A stretch of 64,000 nucleotides of DNA from Nosocomiicoccus ampullae (GTDB lineage: Bacteria > Bacillota > Bacilli > Staphylococcales > Salinicoccaceae), in the NCBI RefSeq assembly GCF_019357495.1, contig NZ_CP079110.1, forward strand, positions 1,364,001 to 1,428,000. The letters run 5' to 3'. The position numbers and the translations under genes were made by a program. The notes beneath the pieces were generated by a model. The model had not been told where the DNA came from and made no database searches. It was given only the letters and a program-made list of their open reading frames with translations. This document shows, one piece after another, positions 38,206 to 47,661 of the stretch. The number at the start of each line of letters is the position of its first letter. The first letter of the stretch is position 1.

Positions 38206-41200
38206 CTACTTCGTTACAACTTCGTCTTTATCTTCTGCACGTTCTGTTTCTCTTTGTACATCTTCTTCAACAACTGAGTTCATGTTCACTTCGTTATCTT
38301 CGTCATCCATAATAGAGACTTCTAGACCGAGAGATTGTAACTCTTTCATGAGTACACGGAATGATTCAGGGATACTTGGATTTGGTAGGTTTTCACCTTT
38401 AACAATTGATTCGTAAGTGTTCACACGACCAATAGTGTCGTCTGATTTCACTGTAAGAATCTCTTGTAATGTGTACGCTGCACCATATGCTTCAAGTGCC
38501 CATACTTCCATCTCACCGAAACGTTGTCCACCGAATTGCGCTTTACCACCAAGTGGTTGCTGTGTAACAAGTGAGTATGGCCCTGTACTTCTTGCGTGAA
38601 GCTTATCATCAACCATGTGAGACAGTTTAAGCATATACATGACACCTACAGACACACGGTTCTCAAATGGTTCACCCGTACGTCCATCATATAATACTGT
38701 TTTACCATCTCTAGCAAGACCTGCTTCTTCCATAGTGCTCCAAACATCTTCTTCGTTCGCACCATCAAATACTGGCGTTGCCATTTTAAGCCCCATCTCA
38801 CGTGCTGCCATACCTAAGTGTAATTCTAACACTTGTCCGATGTTCATACGTGAAGGTACCCCAAGTGGGTTTAACATAAGGTCAATTGGTGTACCATCTG
38901 GTAAGAATGGCATATCTTCTTCTGGAAGAATTGTCGAAATAACACCTTTGTTACCGTGACGTCCTGCCATCTTATCCCCAACAGAGATTTTTCTTTTTTG
39001 AACGATATAAACACGTACAAGTTGATTTACCCCTGGTGATAATTCATGACCGTCTTCACGGTTAAACACTTTAACATCTAAGACGATACCACCTGCACCG
39101 TGTGGCACACGTAATGAAGTATCTCTAACTTCACGTGCTTTTTCACCAAAGATTGCGTGTAATAGACGGTCTTCTGGTGTTTGTTCAGTCACACCTTTAG
39201 GCGTAACTTTACCAACTAGAATGTCGCCGTCTTTTACTTCTGCACCAATATGAACAATTCCGCGATCATCTAATTTTTTCATTGCAGATTCCGCAACGTT
39301 TGGAATGTCTCTTGTAATTTCTTCAGGACCAAGTTTTGTATCTCTTGATTCTGATTCATACTCTTCAATGTGGATTGACGTATATACGTCATCTTTAACC
39401 ATACGTTCAGACATAATGACTGCGTCCTCGTAGTTATAACCATCCCACATCATAAATCCAACAACTAAGTTTTGACCAAGTGCCATCTCGCCGTTATCCA
39501 TTGAAGGACCGTCTGCTAAGATTTCACCTTTTTCTACTTCTTCGCCAACTGATACGATTGGGCGTTGAGTATAACAAGTTCCTGCGTTTGAACGCTCGAA
39601 CTTCACAAGATTATATTTATCAATTTCTGACGTTTCTGTGTAGTTGCCGTCACCGTTTTTATCTACGTAACGACGTACATGTACTTCACGCGCTTCAACG
39701 TGTTCGACAACACCTTTATAACGAGATACAACTGCTGCTCCTGAGTCTTTTGCAGTAACGTGCTCCATACCTGTACCAACATATGGTGAATCAGGAATTA
39801 GTAGAGGTACTGCTTGACGTTGCATGTTTGCACCCATTAAGGCACGGTTTGCGTCGTCGTTTTCTAAGAATGGGATACATGCTGTTGCTGCAGAAACAAC
39901 CTGTTTTGGAGATACGTCCATGTAGTCCATTTTGTCTCTGTGCATTGCTGTGTTGTTACCTCTGAAACGACAAATAACTTCTTCATTTTTAAACGTTCCG
40001 TCTTCATTTAACTCAGCATTCGCTTGTGCGACGACAAACTGCTCTTCTTCATCAGCAGTTAAGTAGTCGATACGCTCAGTTACAGCGTTTGTTTCAGGGT
40101 CTACACGACGATACGGTGTTTCAATAAACCCGAATTCGTTTACGCGTGCAAAACTTGATAACGAGTTAATTAAACCGATGTTTGGTCCCTCTGGCGTTTC
40201 AATTGGACACATACGGCCATAGTGAGAATAGTGTACGTCACGTACTTCCATACCTGCACGTTCTCTTGTTAGACCACCTGGTCCAAGCGCTGAAAGACGT
40301 CTTTTATGCGTTAACTCAGCAAGTGGATTTGTTTGGTCCATGAACTGAGATAATTGAGAGCTACCAAAGAACTCTTTAATCGACGCAATAACTGGTCGAA
40401 TGTTAATGAGTTGTTGTGGTGTTACTGTATTTTTATCCTGAATAGACATTCTTTCACGGATTACACGTTCCATACGTGCAACACCGATACGGAATTGGTT
40501 TTGTAATAATTCACCAACACTACGTAGACGACGGTTACCTAAATGGTCGATATCGTCAGTAAATCCAACACCATTTAATAAGTTAAAGTAGTAGCTGATT
40601 GATGCGATAATATCTGAAGGTGTGATTGATTTAACTTCTTTGTCAGGAAACGCATTACCAATAACATTTGTTGTTGCTTCCTCATCACCGTCGACGTTTG
40701 ATTTTACTTTAATTGATTGAACTTCAACTGGCTCTTCTAAGATACCATTTTCAAATTCAAATGTTTTTAAGTTAATTGACGTCTCAAGTTGTTCCATAAT
40801 GTTGTCTAGCGTACGACGATCAATTGTCGTACCTTCTTCAACGATTACTTCTCCTGTTTCAGTATCTACAAGTGGTTCTGCGATCACTTGATTGAAAAGA
40901 CGGTTTTGTAAGTGTAATTTTTTATTGATTTTATAACGTCCTACTGCTGCTAAGTCGTAACGCTTAGGGTCGAAGAAACGTGTATATAATAAGTTTCTTG
41001 CGTTTTCCACAGTTGGTGGTTCACCTGGACGTAATCTTTCGTAGATTTCAAGTAGTGCTTGATCTACTGTTTCTGTTGTATCTTTTTCGAGTGTGTTTCT
41101 TAAATATTCACTGTCTCCTAATAGATCAATAATTTGCTGGTCTGTAGCAAATCCTAAAGCTCTTAGTAATACAGTGATTGGCATTTTACGTGTACGGTCG

Positions 41201-41748
41201 ATTTTTACATATACTGTGTCTCTAGCATCCATTTCATACTCTAACCATGCACCACGGTTAGGAATAACAGTCGCTGTGTAACTTGTTCTACCATTTTTGT
41301 CGAGCTTATCTGAATAGTATACAGATGGGCTACGCACTAACTGAGAAACGATTACACGCTCAGCACCGTTAATAATGAATGTACCTGTATCTGTCATGAG
41401 AGGGAAGTCTCCCATAAACACTTCTTGCTCTTTTACTTCACCAGTTTCTTTAATAATGAGTCTAACTTTAACTCTAAGTGGCGCTGAGTATGTAGCGTCG
41501 TGGTTTTTAGCTTCATCGACGTTATACTTAGGCTCACCGAGTTTATAGTCGACAAACTCAAGCGAAATGTTACCTGTAAAATCTTCAACAGGCGAGATAT
41601 CTTTAAACATTTCGATTAAGCCAGATTTTAGAAACCATTCATAAGAATTCGTTTGAATTTCAATTAAGTTAGGTAACTCCAACTTCTCTTCGATACGTGA
41701 ATAGCTTCTACGTTTTGCATGTTTTCCATACTGAATCACTTGACTCAT
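38206..41748 (-). CDS. rpoB: DNA-directed RNA polymerase subunit beta
   Basis: About 1180 residues from ATG 41748 ([18 protein letters not shown]...), preceded by AGGGGTG; the frame opens 4 codons earlier at a GTG that overlaps that site. The rifampicin-binding region reads [20 protein letters not shown] then [11 protein letters not shown], wild type at the usual resistance positions. The C-terminal part ([41 protein letters not shown]) is intact. Transcribed with rpoC from its own promoter. Confidence 0.99.
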   Translation of the reverse strand: MSQVIQYGKHAKRRSYSRIEEKLELPNLIEIQTNSYEWFLKSGLIEMFKDISPVEDFTGNISLEFVDYKLGEPKYNVDEAKNHDATYSAPLRVKVRLIIKETGEVKEQEVFMGDFPLMTDTGTFIINGAERVIVSQLVRSPSVYYSDKLDKNGRTSYTATVIPNRGAWLEYEMDARDTVYVKIDRTRKMPITVLLRALGFATDQQIIDLLGDSEYLRNTLEKDTTETVDQALLEIYERLRPGEPPTVENARNLLYTRFFDPKRYDLAAVGRYKINKKLHLQNRLFNQVIAEPLVDTETGEVIVEEGTTIDRRTLDNIMEQLETSINLKTFEFENGILEEPVEVQSIKVKSNVDGDEEATTNVIGNAFPDKEVKSITPSDIIASISYYFNLLNGVGFTDDIDHLGNRRLRSVGELLQNQFRIGVARMERVIRERMSIQDKNTVTPQQLINIRPVIASIKEFFGSSQLSQFMDQTNPLAELTHKRRLSALGPGGLTRERAGMEVRDVHYSHYGRMCPIETPEGPNIGLINSLSSFARVNEFGFIETPYRRVDPETNAVTERIDYLTADEEEQFVVAQANAELNEDGTFKNEEVICRFRGNNTAMHRDKMDYMDVSPKQVVSAATACIPFLENDDANRALMGANMQRQAVPLLIPDSPYVGTGMEHVTAKDSGAAVVSRYKGVVEHVEAREVHVRRYVDKNGDGNYTETSEIDKYNLVKFERSNAGTCYTQRPIVSVGEEVEKGEILADGPSMDNGEMALGQNLVVGFMMWDGYNYEDAVIMSERMVKDDVYTSIHIEEYESESRDTKLGPEEITRDIPNVAESAMKKLDDRGIVHIGAEVKDGDILVGKVTPKGVTEQTPEDRLLHAIFGEKAREVRDTSLRVPHGAGGIVLDVKVFNREDGHELSPGVNQLVRVYIVQKRKISVGDKMAGRHGNKGVISTILPEEDMPFLPDGTPIDLMLNPLGVPSRMNIGQVLELHLGMAAREMGLKMATPVFDGANEEDVWSTMEEAGLARDGKTVLYDGRTGEPFENRVSVGVMYMLKLSHMVDDKLHARSTGPYSLVTQQPLGGKAQFGGQRFGEMEVWALEAYGAAYTLQEILTVKSDDTIGRVNTYESIVKGENLPNPSIPESFRVLMKELQSLGLEVSIMDDEDNEVNMNSVVEEDVQRETERAEDKDEVVTK

Positions 41749-41760
41749 CGACAGATTCAC

Positions 41761-41926
41761 CCCTAAAAATATTTCCCACTATTATCAACAGATAGACCTT
41801 ATAAGACAAAAAAGAAAACGGAATTTAAAAACCCCATTTCCTATGAACATTGACTTATATACAAGCTTCTACCAATATAATTTCCGAAAAATTTACATAC
41901 TTCTTGATAATAATTTTCATTTAACA
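41761..41926 (-). promoter_or_regulatory. rpoB 5' leader
   Basis: About 165 nt of AT-rich leader between the promoter and rpoB with no ORF. A short GGAA / TTCC stem followed by a T-rich run (about 41808-41845) could be a weak attenuator; no known motif is recognised. Confidence 0.35.
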
Positions 41927-41955
41927 ACTATATCATAGCTAATTTGTCAAGTCAA
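41927..41955 (-). promoter_or_regulatory. Promoter of rpoB-rpoC
   Basis: Minus strand TTGACT (41950-41955), 17-bp spacer, TATAGT (41927-41932). Confidence 0.7.
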
Positions 41956-42009
41956 ATTATTATGTTGTGATTATAACTTCATTTAACAATAATTTTTCAA
42001 TATTAAAAA

Positions 42010-42035
42010 ACTCCATCAACAATCGTTAATGGAGT
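42010..42035 (-). terminator. Terminator after the ferredoxin gene
   Basis: ACTCCATtAAC / GTTgATGGAGT stem, then T6 on the minus strand; separates the ferredoxin from rpoB. Confidence 0.8.
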
Positions 42036-42045
42036 ATCTATTCTC

Positions 42046-42285
42046 TTATCTATTTTCGTAAAACTCTTCTGCTTTTTTGAGGTAAATTTCTTCTTCAGGT
42101 AACATCTCAGATTCTTCGACGATCGCATCTACTGGGCACACTGCAACACATGCTCCGCAGTCGATACAAATATCTGGATCTATGTAGAATTGGTCTTCGC
42201 CCTCTTCAATACAATCTACTGGACATACATCCACGCATTCACCAGACTTTTCTTCTGCACACGGTTGTAAAATAACGTACGCCAT
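42046..42285 (-). CDS. fdxA: FdxA-type 7Fe ferredoxin ([3Fe-4S][4Fe-4S])
   Basis: 79 residues from ATG 42285 behind GAGGAGG; upstream in-frame codons to 42309 are not family-like. The N-terminus MAYVILQPCAEEKSGECVDV then CPVDCI has the widely spaced first cysteine motif of 7Fe ferredoxins, and CIDCGACVAVCPVDAI supplies the 4Fe-4S cluster ligands. It is a small acidic electron carrier. Its place between the rRNA methyltransferase gene and rpoB is not the usual one for this family, where those two genes are adjacent. Confidence 0.9.
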   Translation of the reverse strand: MAYVILQPCAEEKSGECVDVCPVDCIEEGEDQFYIDPDICIDCGACVAVCPVDAIVEESEMLPEEEIYLKKAEEFYENR

Positions 42286-42366
42286 ATTTAAAACCTCCTC
42301 ACTTATCACGAATTACTATGTGTTTATTGTACACCTATTTAATTAAATATTAAACAATTATTCAGC

Positions 42367-42960
42367 TTAGTTTGTTTTAATACTCTTTAAGATGTAGTAA
42401 CCTTTACACTTTTTTAGTTTTTCTACATTTCCATATAATGTTTCTAAATGTTTTAAATATGAAGGCATTCCTTGTTTTTTCTGAACCACCATATAAAACA
42501 CCCCATTTTCAATCAAACGGTTATAACTATCATCTAATATCGATAATACTGTATCCTTGCCGGCTCTAAATGGTGGATTTGTGACATATAAATCAGTTTT
42601 TAATTCCATTTCATCATATGTTTCACGATTTACAATATCAAAATTTACAGCATTTTTACGCATATTTTCATCTAACACACTCACCGCATCTTCATTCACT
42701 TCTACCGCAATTCCATCACCTTCATAGTGATCGGCTAAAGTAACACTAATTGGTCCGTACCCCGCACCCATATCGATAAAATACCCTGGTCCTTGATAGT
42801 CTTGAAGTACGGCATTAAGTAGTAAATCTGTTCCAAAGTCAACTCTATCTTTAGAAAACACTCCGCGGTCAGTCGTGAATCTATAACTTTTACCGTTAAT
42901 GTTATAGTTAATTTCTTTAAACTCATGCGGTGTATCATCTGTCGTATAGTAATGTGACAT
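42367..42960 (-). CDS. ybxB: Class I SAM-dependent methyltransferase, RsmC-like (YbxB)
   Basis: 197 residues from ATG 42960 (MSHYYTTDDTPHEF...), behind GGGGAG; a GTG two codons earlier is too close to that site. SAM-binding motif FIDMGAGYGPISVTLAD, the acidic loop AVEVNEDAV, and the catalytic VTNPPFRAG motif characterise N2-guanine methyltransferases that modify 16S rRNA. In this family the gene normally stands between rplL and rpoB; here a ferredoxin gene is added after it. Confidence 0.88.
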   Translation of the reverse strand: MSHYYTTDDTPHEFKEINYNINGKSYRFTTDRGVFSKDRVDFGTDLLLNAVLQDYQGPGYFIDMGAGYGPISVTLADHYEGDGIAVEVNEDAVSVLDENMRKNAVNFDIVNRETYDEMELKTDLYVTNPPFRAGKDTVLSILDDSYNRLIENGVFYMVVQKKQGMPSYLKHLETLYGNVEKLKKCKGYYILKSIKTN

Positions 42961-42998
42961 GTACACACTCCCCTATTAAGAAAAATTTCTATAAAAAA

Positions 42999-43027
42999 AG
43001 ACTTATAAACGTTACGTTTATAAGTCT
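42999..43027 (-). terminator. Terminator of rplJ-rplL
   Basis: AGACTTATAAAC / GTTTATAAGTCT stem with a 5-nt loop, then T7 on the minus strand. Confidence 0.85.
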
Positions 43028-43044
43028 AAAATATCATATTTTAA

Positions 43045-43410
43045 TTATTTAAGCTCTACGCTAGCTCCAACTTCTTCAAGTTGAGATTTAAGCTCTTCAG
43101 CTTCTTCTTTAGGTAATGCTTCTTTGATAACTTTAGGAGCGTTGTCAACAAGCTCTTTTGCATCTTTAAGTCCAAGACCAGTAGCTTCACGTACTGCTTT
43201 GATAACTTTGATTTTTGAAGAACCTGCATCTGTAAGTTCAACGTCGAACTCAGATTTTTCTTCAGCGCCACCTTCAGCTGCGCCACCTGCTACTGCTACT
43301 GGAGCTGCTGCTGTTACACCAAACTCTTCTTCAATAGCTTCAACTAATTCGTTTAATTCTAATACTGACATTTCTTTAATTGCTTCAATGATTTGATCTT
43401 TATTAGCCAT
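43045..43410 (-). CDS. rplL: 50S ribosomal protein L7/L12
   Basis: 121 residues from ATG 43410 behind GGAGG. N-terminal dimerisation helices ([20 protein letters not shown]), Ala/Gly-rich hinge, and the C-terminal factor-binding domain ([20 protein letters not shown]). Forms the stalk that recruits GTPase factors. Follows rplJ by 43 bp. Confidence 0.98.
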   Translation of the reverse strand: MANKDQIIEAIKEMSVLELNELVEAIEEEFGVTAAAPVAVAGGAAEGGAEEKSEFDVELTDAGSSKIKVIKAVREATGLGLKDAKELVDNAPKVIKEALPKEEAEELKSQLEEVGASVELK

Positions 43411-43453
43411 TATTAAATCCTCCATTTTTAAAATAAATTATATCGTTAATAAA

Positions 43454-43969
43454 TTAAGCTTCTTCAGTTTCTTCTGAACCTTCTTCTTTTTGTTCTCCGA
43501 CTGCTTTAACTGCATAAGCGAAGTTTCGAACTGGTGCTTGTAGTACAGAGAGTAGCATAGATACAAGGCCATCTTTTGATGGTAATGTAGCGATTGCTTT
43601 AACACTGTCTAAGTCAGTAATTTCACCTTCAATGATACCCGCTTTAATTTCAAGCGCTTCGTGCTCTTTTGAGAAGTTGTGAAGTACTTTTGCAGGAGCG
43701 ATAACGTCTTCGTTTGAGAAAGCGATCGCGTTTGGTCCTGTTAAGTGTTCTTCAAATCCTTCGATTTCAGCTTCTTTTAATGCACGACGTACCATCGTGT
43801 TTTTGTAAACGTGAAATTCAACACCAGCTTCTCTAAGTTGTTTACGAAGTTCTGTTGCTTCTGCAACTGAAAGACCTTGGTAATCAACTAAGATTGTTGA
43901 TACAGAGTTTTTAAATTGCTCTGCGATTTCAGAAACTTGTTGTTTCTTTTGCTCGATAATGTTTGTCAT
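43454..43969 (-). CDS. rplJ: 50S ribosomal protein L10
   Basis: 171 residues, begins [20 protein letters not shown], with the rRNA-binding tract [19 protein letters not shown]. It carries the L7/L12 dimers on the stalk. It is the first gene of rplJL and is preceded by an L10 leader RNA through which L10-L12 can repress it. GGAGG lies 7 nt before the ATG. Confidence 0.98.
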   Translation of the reverse strand: MTNIIEQKKQQVSEIAEQFKNSVSTILVDYQGLSVAEATELRKQLREAGVEFHVYKNTMVRRALKEAEIEGFEEHLTGPNAIAFSNEDVIAPAKVLHNFSKEHEALEIKAGIIEGEITDLDSVKAIATLPSKDGLVSMLLSVLQAPVRNFAYAVKAVGEQKEEGSEETEEA

Positions 43970-44004
43970 TGTTACACCTCCGTTGTAGAAATTAATGGTG
44001 CAAT

Positions 44005-44140
44005 AAAAAAAACACCTTTTACCCAGGGCAAAAAGTGCTCATATATTTTCAAATAATATACAAGTCATTTTTTGTTTGCCTCGGTAGGATAAGTTTTAAG
44101 TCAAACAGTGACTCCTACTGTCTTAGGTAAAACATTTAAT
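44005..44140 (-). ncRNA. Ribosomal protein L10 leader with terminator-like attenuator
   Basis: The minus-strand leader contains the conserved elements CCTAAGACAGTAGGAGTC and CTTATCCTACCGAGG of the L10 leader (Rfam L10_leader type), which bind L10(L12)4. It is followed by a hairpin CACTTTTTGCCC / GGGTAAAAGGTGT (44012-44038) and a T8 run, an intrinsic terminator just ahead of rplJ that would act as the attenuation switch. Confidence 0.8.
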
Positions 44141-44152
44141 AATATAATTTTT

Positions 44153-44190
44153 ACAAGAGTAAATATACCACGTACATTTACTCTTGTCAA
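44153..44190 (-). promoter_or_regulatory. rplJL promoter overlapped by a perfect 12-bp dyad
   Basis: Minus strand TTGACA (44185-44190), 17-bp spacer, TATATT (44162-44167). The same DNA holds the inverted repeat ACAAGAGTAAAT (44153-44164) / ATTTACTCTTGT (44177-44188), which overlaps both the -35 and the -10. It may be an operator, or a hairpin ending the rplKA transcript. Confidence 0.6.
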
Positions 44191-44197
44191 TTTATTT

Positions 44198-44899
44198 TTA
44201 AACGTCTGTTCTAACTTCTGATGGATCAAGTTTAATACCAGGACCCATTGTGCTTGATACCGCTACTGAACGGAAGTAAACACCTTTTGCAGTTGCTGGT
44301 TTAGCTTTAACTAATGCATCATGTAAAGCATTAAAGTTCTCAACTAATTTTTCAGTACCAAATGATACTTTACCAATTGTTGAGTGAACGATACCAGATT
44401 TTTCAGCACGGTATTCTACTTTACCTGCTTTGATTTCTTCAACTGCTTTTTGAACGTCCATCGTTACTGTTCCAGTTTTAGGGTTAGGCATTAAACCTTT
44501 AGGTCCTAATACACGACCAAGTTTACCAACTTCTCCCATCATGTCTGGTGTAGCAACGATTACGTCAAAGTCAAACCAACCACCGTTGATTTTTTCAGCA
44601 AGTTCAGATTCACCTACGTAATCTGCTCCAGCTGCTTCTGCTTCTTTCGCTTTTTCACCTTTAGCAAATACTAATACACGTTGTGATTTACCAGTTCCGT
44701 TTGGTAATACGATCGCACCACGGATTTGTTGGTCGTTTTTACGTGTATCAATACCTAGGCGGAGAGCTACTTCTACTGACGCATCAAAGTTTGTTGTGCT
44801 CGTCTCTTGAGCAAGCTTAATAGCATCTTCAATTGAGTAAACTGCTTCAGGGTCTACCTTCTTAGAAGCTTCAAGATACTTTTTACTTCTCTTAGCCAT
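44198..44899 (-). CDS. rplA: 50S ribosomal protein L1
   Basis: 233 residues; begins [20 protein letters not shown] and holds the family signature near [19 protein letters not shown]1 forms the mobile stalk at the E site and represses its own operon by binding the rplK leader. 67 bp from rplK. Confidence 0.98.
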   Translation of the reverse strand: MAKRSKKYLEASKKVDPEAVYSIEDAIKLAQETSTTNFDASVEVALRLGIDTRKNDQQIRGAIVLPNGTGKSQRVLVFAKGEKAKEAEAAGADYVGESELAEKINGGWFDFDVIVATPDMMGEVGKLGRVLGPKGLMPNPKTGTVTMDVQKAVEEIKAGKVEYRAEKSGIVHSTIGKVSFGTEKLVENFNALHDALVKAKPATAKGVYFRSVAVSSTMGPGIKLDPSEVRTDV

Positions 44900-44966
44900 T
44901 TATATTCCTCCTTGTGGTTATAGCGGGTGAACCTCCCACATGTACCAATACTTTAAATTAGATATT

Positions 44967-45392
44967 TTACTTTTTAACTGTGAAGCCCATGCTGCGCGCT
45001 GTACCTTCAACCATGCGCATAGCTGCTTCAACGTCTGCTGCGTTTAAGTCTTCCATTTTAAGTTCAGCGATTTCACGTACTTGATCAGCAGTTACTTCAG
45101 CCACTTTGTTTTTGTTTGGCTCGCCTGAACCTTTGTCAACTTTAGCTGCTTTTTTAAGAAGAACAGCTGCTGGTGGAGTTTTTGTAATGAAAGTAAATGA
45201 ACGGTCTTCATATACTGAAATCTCCACTGGAATTAAAAGACCTGCTTGGTCTTGAGTTTGTGCGTTAAACTCTTTTGTGAATCCCATAATGTTAATACCT
45301 GCTTGACCTAATGCTGGTCCAACTGGTGGTGCAGGAGTTGCTTTACCTGCTGGGATTTGTAATTTAACAACGTTGATAACTTTTTTAGCCAC
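44967..45392 (-). CDS. rplK: 50S ribosomal protein L11
   Basis: 141 residues; begins [20 protein letters not shown], contains the thiostrepton-region proline-rich [18 protein letters not shown] and the C-terminal rRNA-binding domain. Start is GTG 45390-45392 behind GAGGAGG at 8-nt spacing. Confidence 0.98.
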   Translation of the reverse strand: MAKKVINVVKLQIPAGKATPAPPVGPALGQAGINIMGFTKEFNAQTQDQAGLLIPVEISVYEDRSFTFITKTPPAAVLLKKAAKVDKGSGEPNKNKVAEVTADQVREIAELKMEDLNAADVEAAMRMVEGTARSMGFTVKK

Positions 45393-45404
45393 GATGTCAA
45401 CCTC

Positions 45405-45462
45405 CTCATTCTCGTGATGTGGTCACAGGATGTTAGAAATTTCATCCTCCCACTCATATCTT
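45405..45462 (-). promoter_or_regulatory. Likely L1-binding autoregulatory site ahead of rplK
   Basis: The minus strand reads GTGGGAGGATG...CATCCTGTGACCACATCACG just before the L11 ribosome-binding site. The paired GTGGGAGGATG / CATCC and the following TGACCACA resemble the L1 mRNA target seen in Firmicute rplK leaders. Assigned by resemblance and position. Confidence 0.5.
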
Positions 45463-45471
45463 TTATATAAA

Positions 45472-45499
45472 AAGATGGTCGCATTTTTGCAACCATCTT
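45472..45499 (-). terminator. Terminator or attenuator between nusG and rplK
   Basis: AAGATGGTtGC / GCgACCATCTT stem with a short loop and T4-5 on the minus strand. Confidence 0.7.
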
Positions 45500-45535
45500 A
45501 TAGTAACATACTTCAATTTTCTTTTCAATGAAAAA

Positions 45536-46078
45536 TTAGTCTATTTTTTCGATTTGATCATACTCGACTTCAACAGGTGTCTCTCGTCCGAATAGTTCAA
45601 CTAACACAGTTAGCTTAAAGTGTTCTTCATCGATTTGGTCAATTGAACCAACTTGGTTATTAAACGGACCATCGATAATTTTAACCACTTCACCAAGCTC
45701 AACGTCAAAATCAACGATGCGCTCTGACATACCCATTTGTTTTAAGATGAAGCGCGCTTCTTCTTTTAATAATGGGTTCGGTTTAATACCTGCACCTTGG
45801 GATCCTACAAATCCTGTCACACCTGGTGTGTTACGGACAACATACCAAGACTCGTCAGTCATAATCATTTCAACGAGTACATACCCTGGGAATGTCTTTT
45901 TCATTTGTGTTTTCTTTTTACCGTCTTTTACTGTCGTTTCTTCTTCTTCAGGAACGACAACTCTAAAGATACGGTCTTGCATGTTCATAGATTCTAAGCG
46001 TGCAAGTAGATTTTGGTGGACTTTGTTTTCATAACCTGAGTAAGTATGAACGGCATACCATTGTTTTTCTTCGGACAT
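45536..46078 (-). CDS. nusG: Transcription termination/antitermination protein NusG
   Basis: 180 residues from ATG 46078 behind GGGAGG; the open frame continues to 46108 but those codons are not conserved. NGN domain (EKQWYAVHTYSGYENKVHQN, KKTFPGYVLVEMIM, GVTGFVGS) and C-terminal KOW domain (GEVVKIIDGPFNNQVGSI). It binds RNA polymerase and couples it to Rho or the ribosome. Overlaps nothing; 16 bp from secE. Confidence 0.97.
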   Translation of the reverse strand: MSEEKQWYAVHTYSGYENKVHQNLLARLESMNMQDRIFRVVVPEEEETTVKDGKKKTQMKKTFPGYVLVEMIMTDESWYVVRNTPGVTGFVGSQGAGIKPNPLLKEEARFILKQMGMSERIVDFDVELGEVVKIIDGPFNNQVGSIDQIDEEHFKLTVLVELFGRETPVEVEYDQIEKID

Positions 46079-46094
46079 AATATCCTCCCTTTTT

Positions 46095-46271
46095 TTACAG
46101 TGCCTCAATTAAATACGTAATACCTAAGTCAATCGCATAGAAAAAGAATAAGAAGAAGATTACAGTGAAAACAACAATCATCGTGTAGTTCACTACTTCT
46201 TTGCCTGTTGGCCAACTTACTTTTTTCATTTCACTTACGACATTCGAAAGGAAATTTCTATCGTTATTCAT
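46095..46271 (-). CDS. secE: Preprotein translocase subunit SecE
   Basis: 58 residues, found directly from the sequence: start ATG 46271 behind AGGAGG, stop TAA 46095-46097. The conserved cytoplasmic motif [20 protein letters not shown] is followed by a single membrane helix ([20 protein letters not shown]). It clamps SecY in the translocon. Standard position between rpmG and nusG. Confidence 0.95.
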   Translation of the reverse strand: MNNDRNFLSNVVSEMKKVSWPTGKEVVNYTMIVVFTVIFFLFFFYAIDLGITYLIEAL

Positions 46272-46288
46272 GCGACGCCTCCTAAATG

Positions 46289-46432
46289 TTATATAGAACT
46301 TTTATGAATCGTATGTCGGTTACATTGTTTACAAAACTTTTTTACAGAAATTCTAGAACCGTCTTTTTCAGCAGTTTTCTTAATATAATAATTTCTACTG
46401 CCACATTCACTACATAGTAACGCAATTTTCAT
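46289..46432 (-). CDS. rpmG: 50S ribosomal protein L33, zinc-binding form
   Basis: 47 residues, found directly from the sequence: ATG 46432 behind GAGG, TAA 46289-46291. [10 protein letters not shown] begins the protein and CKQC (residues 34-37) completes a four-cysteine zinc site, so this is the C+ paralogue. It lies 17 bp ahead of secE. Confidence 0.93.
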   Translation of the reverse strand: MKIALLCSECGSRNYYIKKTAEKDGSRISVKKFCKQCNRHTIHKSSI

Positions 46433-46484
46433 AGTGTTACCTCATTTCAATTCTTATATACTATACCGACTGCAGACTGATTTG

Positions 46485-47072
46485 TCAATAAACCCCACGC
46501 TTCTTGCGTTTTTTACGTAAGATACGGTACAGGGTGTTTTGCACAGACTTTCGATTCGTCTGTAACTTTTCACTTATCTCATCTATAGTATAATGTTCAC
46601 CTAAATATTTTAACACAGCGCGCTCATAATCTGAAAAAGTCTTTTTATCTTGTAACATTTGCTGATAAAGATCATCGTGAAATATACGATTCATACGGTC
46701 ATATGTTTCGATTTCGTCACAGACGTAGTGAAACGCACTGTCACTTGGAGTTTCAGTGTAATAGTGTTGATAGTTATCAATACTATTTTTCTTCAGTTCT
46801 AAGTACGCAGATTTTAGCGCGAAGTTTTGAAAGTCACCACGCGTTTTATCATAGCGAAAACATGCATGCAGTAAATATTCCATAGCTATTTGCTCTAAGT
46901 CTTCACGCTCATACTGATCAGTCGTATGTTTATACGTCATCTTGCGTACTTTTAAACGAATCGCTTCGTCAATTTTGTCGAAATAGTCGATTTCACCGTT
47001 TTGAATATATTGTGCGTAGTCATTTAGTTTTGGGTCATAGATTACGAATGAAAATGAGTGAATACGATACAT
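46485..47072 (-). CDS. sigH: Alternative sigma factor SigH (staphylococcal type)
   Basis: 195 residues, close to the usual staphylococcal SigH length, in the conserved place between rae1 and rpmG. Region 2-like tract YEREDLEQIAMEYLLHACFR and region 4 helix-turn-helix YTIDEISEKLQTNRKSVQNT with a basic C-terminus (RILRKKRKKRG) are visible. In S. aureus SigH activates competence genes. A separate promoter lies upstream. Confidence 0.85.
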   Translation of the reverse strand: MYRIHSFSFVIYDPKLNDYAQYIQNGEIDYFDKIDEAIRLKVRKMTYKHTTDQYEREDLEQIAMEYLLHACFRYDKTRGDFQNFALKSAYLELKKNSIDNYQHYYTETPSDSAFHYVCDEIETYDRMNRIFHDDLYQQMLQDKKTFSDYERAVLKYLGEHYTIDEISEKLQTNRKSVQNTLYRILRKKRKKRGVY

Positions 47073-47095
47073 GAATGCCTCCCGTTTTTGTATTT

Positions 47096-47124
47096 ATAAT
47101 ACAGCGGGAGAGTTGATATCACAA
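47096..47124 (-). promoter_or_regulatory. Probable sigH promoter
   Basis: Minus strand TTGTGA (47119-47124), 17-bp spacer, TATTAT (47096-47101), about 25 bp before the sigH start. Confidence 0.5.
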
Positions 47125-47130
47125 ACTTCT

Positions 47131-47655
47131 CTAGTGTTTTCTACGACGCAGTTTTTCAAGTTCTACTAGCACATCTTCACTAATATTTAATTTTGTCTTA
47201 GGCACTTTTTGATTTATTGCGCTAATTTCAGCGCTAATATTTTTTTCTGCATGTTCTAAGTCTTCCCACATTTCTCGCGACGGAATACGGTAAGCGCCGT
47301 AAGAAAATATTGCGTTTTGTTCTGGTAAATCACTCGTAACGACAGTAATTTCTGTTAAGTGTGGGTGATAATACTTATAAACAAATCTTTCTATATATTC
47401 GTCTGCCGTTTCTTTTTCTTTAGTGTAGACCACTTGGACACCGTGATAATCATAAACAGTCTCTTTTGATTTCACTTCGTATGCGTCAAATACACATATT
47501 ACGTTATATTTAGATACAGCTTGATACTCACTTAACACTGATAATAGTTCTTGTCTTGCGTATTCAAGGCTTAATTTTTGTTCTTCAGCAAGTCGCTTAT
47601 TTGCACCGATTAAGTTGTAACCGTCGATGAGCATAATTTTTTCTTTTTTTCTCAT
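47131..47655 (-). CDS. rae1: Ribosome-dependent mRNA endoribonuclease Rae1 (YacP, NYN domain)
   Basis: 174 residues with the NYN/PIN-like fold: IMLIDGYNLIGANKRL with the first catalytic Asp, VICVFDAYEVKSKETVYD, TADEYIERFVYKYY, and ITVVTSDLPEQNAIF. Rae1 cleaves certain mRNAs in the ribosomal A site. It follows rlmB by 6 bp, in the usual mrnC-rlmB-rae1 order. Confidence 0.9.
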   Translation of the reverse strand: MRKKEKIMLIDGYNLIGANKRLAEEQKLSLEYARQELLSVLSEYQAVSKYNVICVFDAYEVKSKETVYDYHGVQVVYTKEKETADEYIERFVYKYYHPHLTEITVVTSDLPEQNAIFSYGAYRIPSREMWEDLEHAEKNISAEISAINQKVPKTKLNISEDVLVELEKLRRRKH

Positions 47656-47661
47656 CGGTTT

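Noticed and set aside
40270-40400. Threonine in the RpoB rifampicin region (MDQTNPL) where S. aureus has alanine
   Set aside because: Bacillus subtilis wild type has threonine there as well; other resistance positions are unchanged. Natural variation, not evidence of resistance.
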